Positions 61,807-64,000 of a stretch of DNA of 64,000 bases are shown one piece after another. A program made the position numbers and the translations under genes. Location of the stretch: positions 2,294,001 to 2,358,000 of the forward strand of contig JAADJJ010000001.1 in the NCBI GenBank assembly GCA_010092695.1, read 5' to 3'. The notes under the pieces were generated by a model. That model was not told where the DNA came from. It ran no database searches and was given only the letters and a program-made list of their open reading frames with translations. The first letter of the stretch is position 1. Each line of letters opens with the position of its first letter. Origin of the DNA: Enterobacteriaceae bacterium 4M9 (lineage in GTDB: Bacteria; Pseudomonadota; Gammaproteobacteria; Enterobacterales; Enterobacteriaceae).

Positions 61807-64000
61807 ATGAAAGTACCGGGATTTTTTCGCGTGCTAAAGCCCGCTCTTCCCAAGTTCAGGGCATCGGCCAGCCTGTTGCTGGCGCTAGCCTGGTGTGCAG
61901 CGGTGTTCTGGGTCTGGTGGTGGGGACCAGACTGGGACATGGGCCAGCAAAAACCGCTTTCGACGCCACTTAGTCGCTGGTTATTAACCGCTGTGCTGGT
62001 GCTTATCGCGCTGGGTTGGTTAGCGCTGCGTATGCTGCGTCGCCTGCAGCAGCTTGAGCGCCTACAAAAACTCGCACGTACAGAAGTAAAAGATCCGGTG
62101 AGTGCGGATATTAACGCCCAGCGACGTTATCTGACGCACTGGCTGCTTCAGTTGGAACGACATCTCCATCACCGACGCTTTTTGTATCAGCTTCCGTGGT
62201 ATCTGGTAATAGGCAGTAGCGGTAGCGGCAAGACTACGTTACTTCGTCAGGGGCCGAAACTGGCACCGTTGTATGTACCAGAGAAAGCCAGTGGCGAGCA
62301 GCAGAATGAAAGGTTGCATGTTCACTGTCAGGCCGGTGAGCAGGCAGTATTGCTGGATGTTGACGGGGTGTTGACCTGGCAGCCTTATGCCCCCGATGCA
62401 GGTAAACCGGAATTGTTTGCACGTTTGTGGCTCGACTTATTGCAGTGGTTATCTGAAATTCGCACTCGTCAGCCGCTTAACGGTGTGGTGCTGACTGTCG
62501 ATATTGAGGAGTTTGTCACGTCCAGTAAGACACAGCGCGATGCATGGCTTGCAACCGTGCGCCAGCGTTTGCAGGATTTGCGCCTGCGTCTGCATTGCCA
62601 GTTACCGGTTTATGTGGTGTTAACGCATCTTGACCGCTTTTATGGCTTTGACGCCATGTATCAGTCGCTGGATAAGCCGCAGCGTGAGTCGGTTCTGGGC
62701 GTGACATTTTCCCATCAGCCAGAAAACTGGCGTCGGGAACTGGAGACGTTCTGGCAGGGCTGGAACCAGCAAATGAATGATGCCATGCCAGGGATGATGA
62801 TTAACGACGTGGACGGCGGGCAGCGTAGCCCATTGTTCAGCTACGTGCGTCAGATGTATGGGCTGCATGAATATGTAGAGCAGCTTTTAGACGGTATTTT
62901 GTTTAATGATGAACATCCACCGCTATTACGCGGTGTCTATCTGACCTCGGCGCGCCAGAGTGGGCAGATGGATGACATGTTTGTGCAAAGTGCGGCAGTG
63001 CAGTATCACCTGGGCAACCAGGTGCTTCCCTCCTGGCCGGTGGCCGACAGCGTGCCGTATTTTACCCGGGCGTTGTTTAACCAGGTGCTATTTGCTGAGC
63101 CAAATCTTGCGGGTGAAAACAGTGTCTGGCGTGAGAAATCACGACGCCGTCTGACGTTATATGCGACATGTGGTGGCGTGGCAATGCTATGTCTGTTTTA
63201 CGGCTGGCACCGTTACTATCAGATTAACTATCACGCGGGTGTTGAGGTACTGGCACAAGCGAAAGCGTTTCTGGACATTCCACCGCCGGTAGAGACCGAT
63301 AATTTTGGCAATCTGCAACTGCCACTGTTAGATCCGCTACGCGAGGCGACACTGGCCTACGGTGATTATCACAACCGCAATGCGTTGCTGGCAGATATGG
63401 GGCTGTATCAGGGCGACAGGATTGGTCCTTATGTTGAAGATACTTACCTTCAGTTGCTGCAACAGCGCTATCTCCCGGCGTTGATGAGTGGGTTGCTTAA
63501 AGACATGAATGCCGCAGCACCCGGTAGCGAGGAGCAGCTCAGGATCCTGCGTATTATGCGTATGCTTGAAGACAAAAGCGGGCGCAATAAACCACTTGTT
63601 GAGCAGTATATGGCAGAGCGCTGGAGTCAACGCTTCAGCGGGCAAAATGCGTTGCAGGCGCGTCTGATGGCACATCTGGATTATGCGCTGGAACATACTG
63701 ACTGGCGCACACTGCGACACGAAGGTAATAAAGAGGCAATTAGCAGCTTTGCTCCTTATGAACAGCCTATCCGTGCGGCCCAGCGTGAACTCAGCAAAAT
63801 GGCGATTTACCAGCGCGTTTACCAGAGCCTGCGTGCTAAAGCGCAGCAGGTGCTGCCCTCTGATCTTAATTTGCGCGATCGTGTCGGTGCTAACTTCGAC
63901 ACCATATTTGTTGCCAGCAATGAAGCCCTGTTGAATGTTCCGCAGTTTCTGACGCGCGGTGGGTTGAAAAACTATTTTGTGAAGCAGCGGGAAAGTCTGG
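61807..64000 (+). CDS. tssM: TssM (IcmF/VasK), inner-membrane core protein, cut by the window end
   Basis: 731 codons are present and the frame is open to the last base. Two N-terminal helices (about residues 20-40 and 58-76) are followed by a cytoplasmic NTPase-like domain with an intact Walker A GSSGSGKTT (about 136-144). A third helix (about 449-468) begins the periplasmic part that binds TssJ. Full-length proteins are about 1100-1200 residues, so roughly a third is missing. The start has no strong Shine-Dalgarno sequence (ggagttttaaccaATG). Confidence 0.95.
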   Translation, partial: MKVPGFFRVLKPALPKFRASASLLLALAWCAAVFWVWWWGPDWDMGQQKPLSTPLSRWLLTAVLVLIALGWLALRMLRRLQQLERLQKLARTEVKDPVSADINAQRRYLTHWLLQLERHLHHRRFLYQLPWYLVIGSSGSGKTTLLRQGPKLAPLYVPEKASGEQQNERLHVHCQAGEQAVLLDVDGVLTWQPYAPDAGKPELFARLWLDLLQWLSEIRTRQPLNGVVLTVDIEEFVTSSKTQRDAWLATVRQRLQDLRLRLHCQLPVYVVLTHLDRFYGFDAMYQSLDKPQRESVLGVTFSHQPENWRRELETFWQGWNQQMNDAMPGMMINDVDGGQRSPLFSYVRQMYGLHEYVEQLLDGILFNDEHPPLLRGVYLTSARQSGQMDDMFVQSAAVQYHLGNQVLPSWPVADSVPYFTRALFNQVLFAEPNLAGENSVWREKSRRRLTLYATCGGVAMLCLFYGWHRYYQINYHAGVEVLAQAKAFLDIPPPVETDNFGNLQLPLLDPLREATLAYGDYHNRNALLADMGLYQGDRIGPYVEDTYLQLLQQRYLPALMSGLLKDMNAAAPGSEEQLRILRIMRMLEDKSGRNKPLVEQYMAERWSQRFSGQNALQARLMAHLDYALEHTDWRTLRHEGNKEAISSFAPYEQPIRAAQRELSKMAIYQRVYQSLRAKAQQVLPSDLNLRDRVGANFDTIFVASNEALLNVPQFLTRGGLKNYFVKQRESL

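Noticed and set aside
1..64000. CRISPR arrays, tRNA/rRNA genes, insertion sequences, integrases
   Set aside because: Looked for across the window; no regularly spaced repeats, transposase or integrase frames, or tRNA-like cloverleafs were recognised.

Overview
The window is a chromosomal segment from a member of the Enterobacteriaceae. Most of it (1-37500) has the gene content and order of the replication-terminus half of an Escherichia/Enterobacter/Klebsiella-type chromosome: rsxABCDGE-nth, ydgK, cnu, ydgJ, add, malIXY, ydgA, manA, fumAC, tus with its Ter site, rstAB, folM, ydgI, ydgH, pntAB, uspE, fnr, ogt, smrA. Protein lengths agree with the E. coli versions almost gene for gene. I cannot name the genus from sequence alone. 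Differences from E. coli K-12 include an SBF-type transporter after ydgJ, an ArsB-type pump between pntB and uspE, no visible blr or ydgC, and the direct junction of the pnt and uspE-fnr blocks.

Layout. 1-7051: nth and the rsx electron-transfer complex on the minus strand (rsxC carries an in-frame 144-bp tandem repeat). 7125-12330: ydgK, cnu, ydgJ, an SBF-family transporter and add, with two intergenic stretches that hold plus-strand terminators without an obvious gene. 12327-16362: malY-malX and divergent malI with two near-identical palindromic operators. 16396-23711: ydgA, manA, fumA, fumC, tus and a Ter site overlapping the tus promoter region. 23829-29224: rstBA, folM, ydgI, ydgH. 29764-37499: pntAB, arsB-like, uspE, fnr (with an FNR-type site), ogt, smrA. 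37548-43585: the lower beta-ketoadipate pathway, pcaR and divergent pcaIJFBDC, with two copies of a PcaR-type operator. Together these convert 3-carboxy-cis,cis-muconate to succinyl-CoA and acetyl-CoA; the protocatechuate dioxygenase genes are not in the window.

43586-64000 is a type VI secretion (T6SS) island. A minus-strand module encodes Hcp, a second divergent Hcp-family protein and a putative cargo effector split by an in-frame TAG codon. A small plus-strand membrane protein gene ends 2 bp from the end of the effector frame and is a candidate immunity gene. After a 650-bp AT-rich region the structural operon runs rightward: tssB, tssC, tssE, tssF, tssG, tagH/fha, tssJ, tssK, tssL, clpV, a short Fis-type regulator, vasI/tagO, tssA and tssM (cut by the window end). 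This is the order of the Vibrio cholerae vas cluster, except that the regulator at the vasH position lacks the sigma-54-activating AAA+ domain. The most interesting places are this effector/immunity module, the core-less VasH-like regulator, and two possible small-RNA loci.
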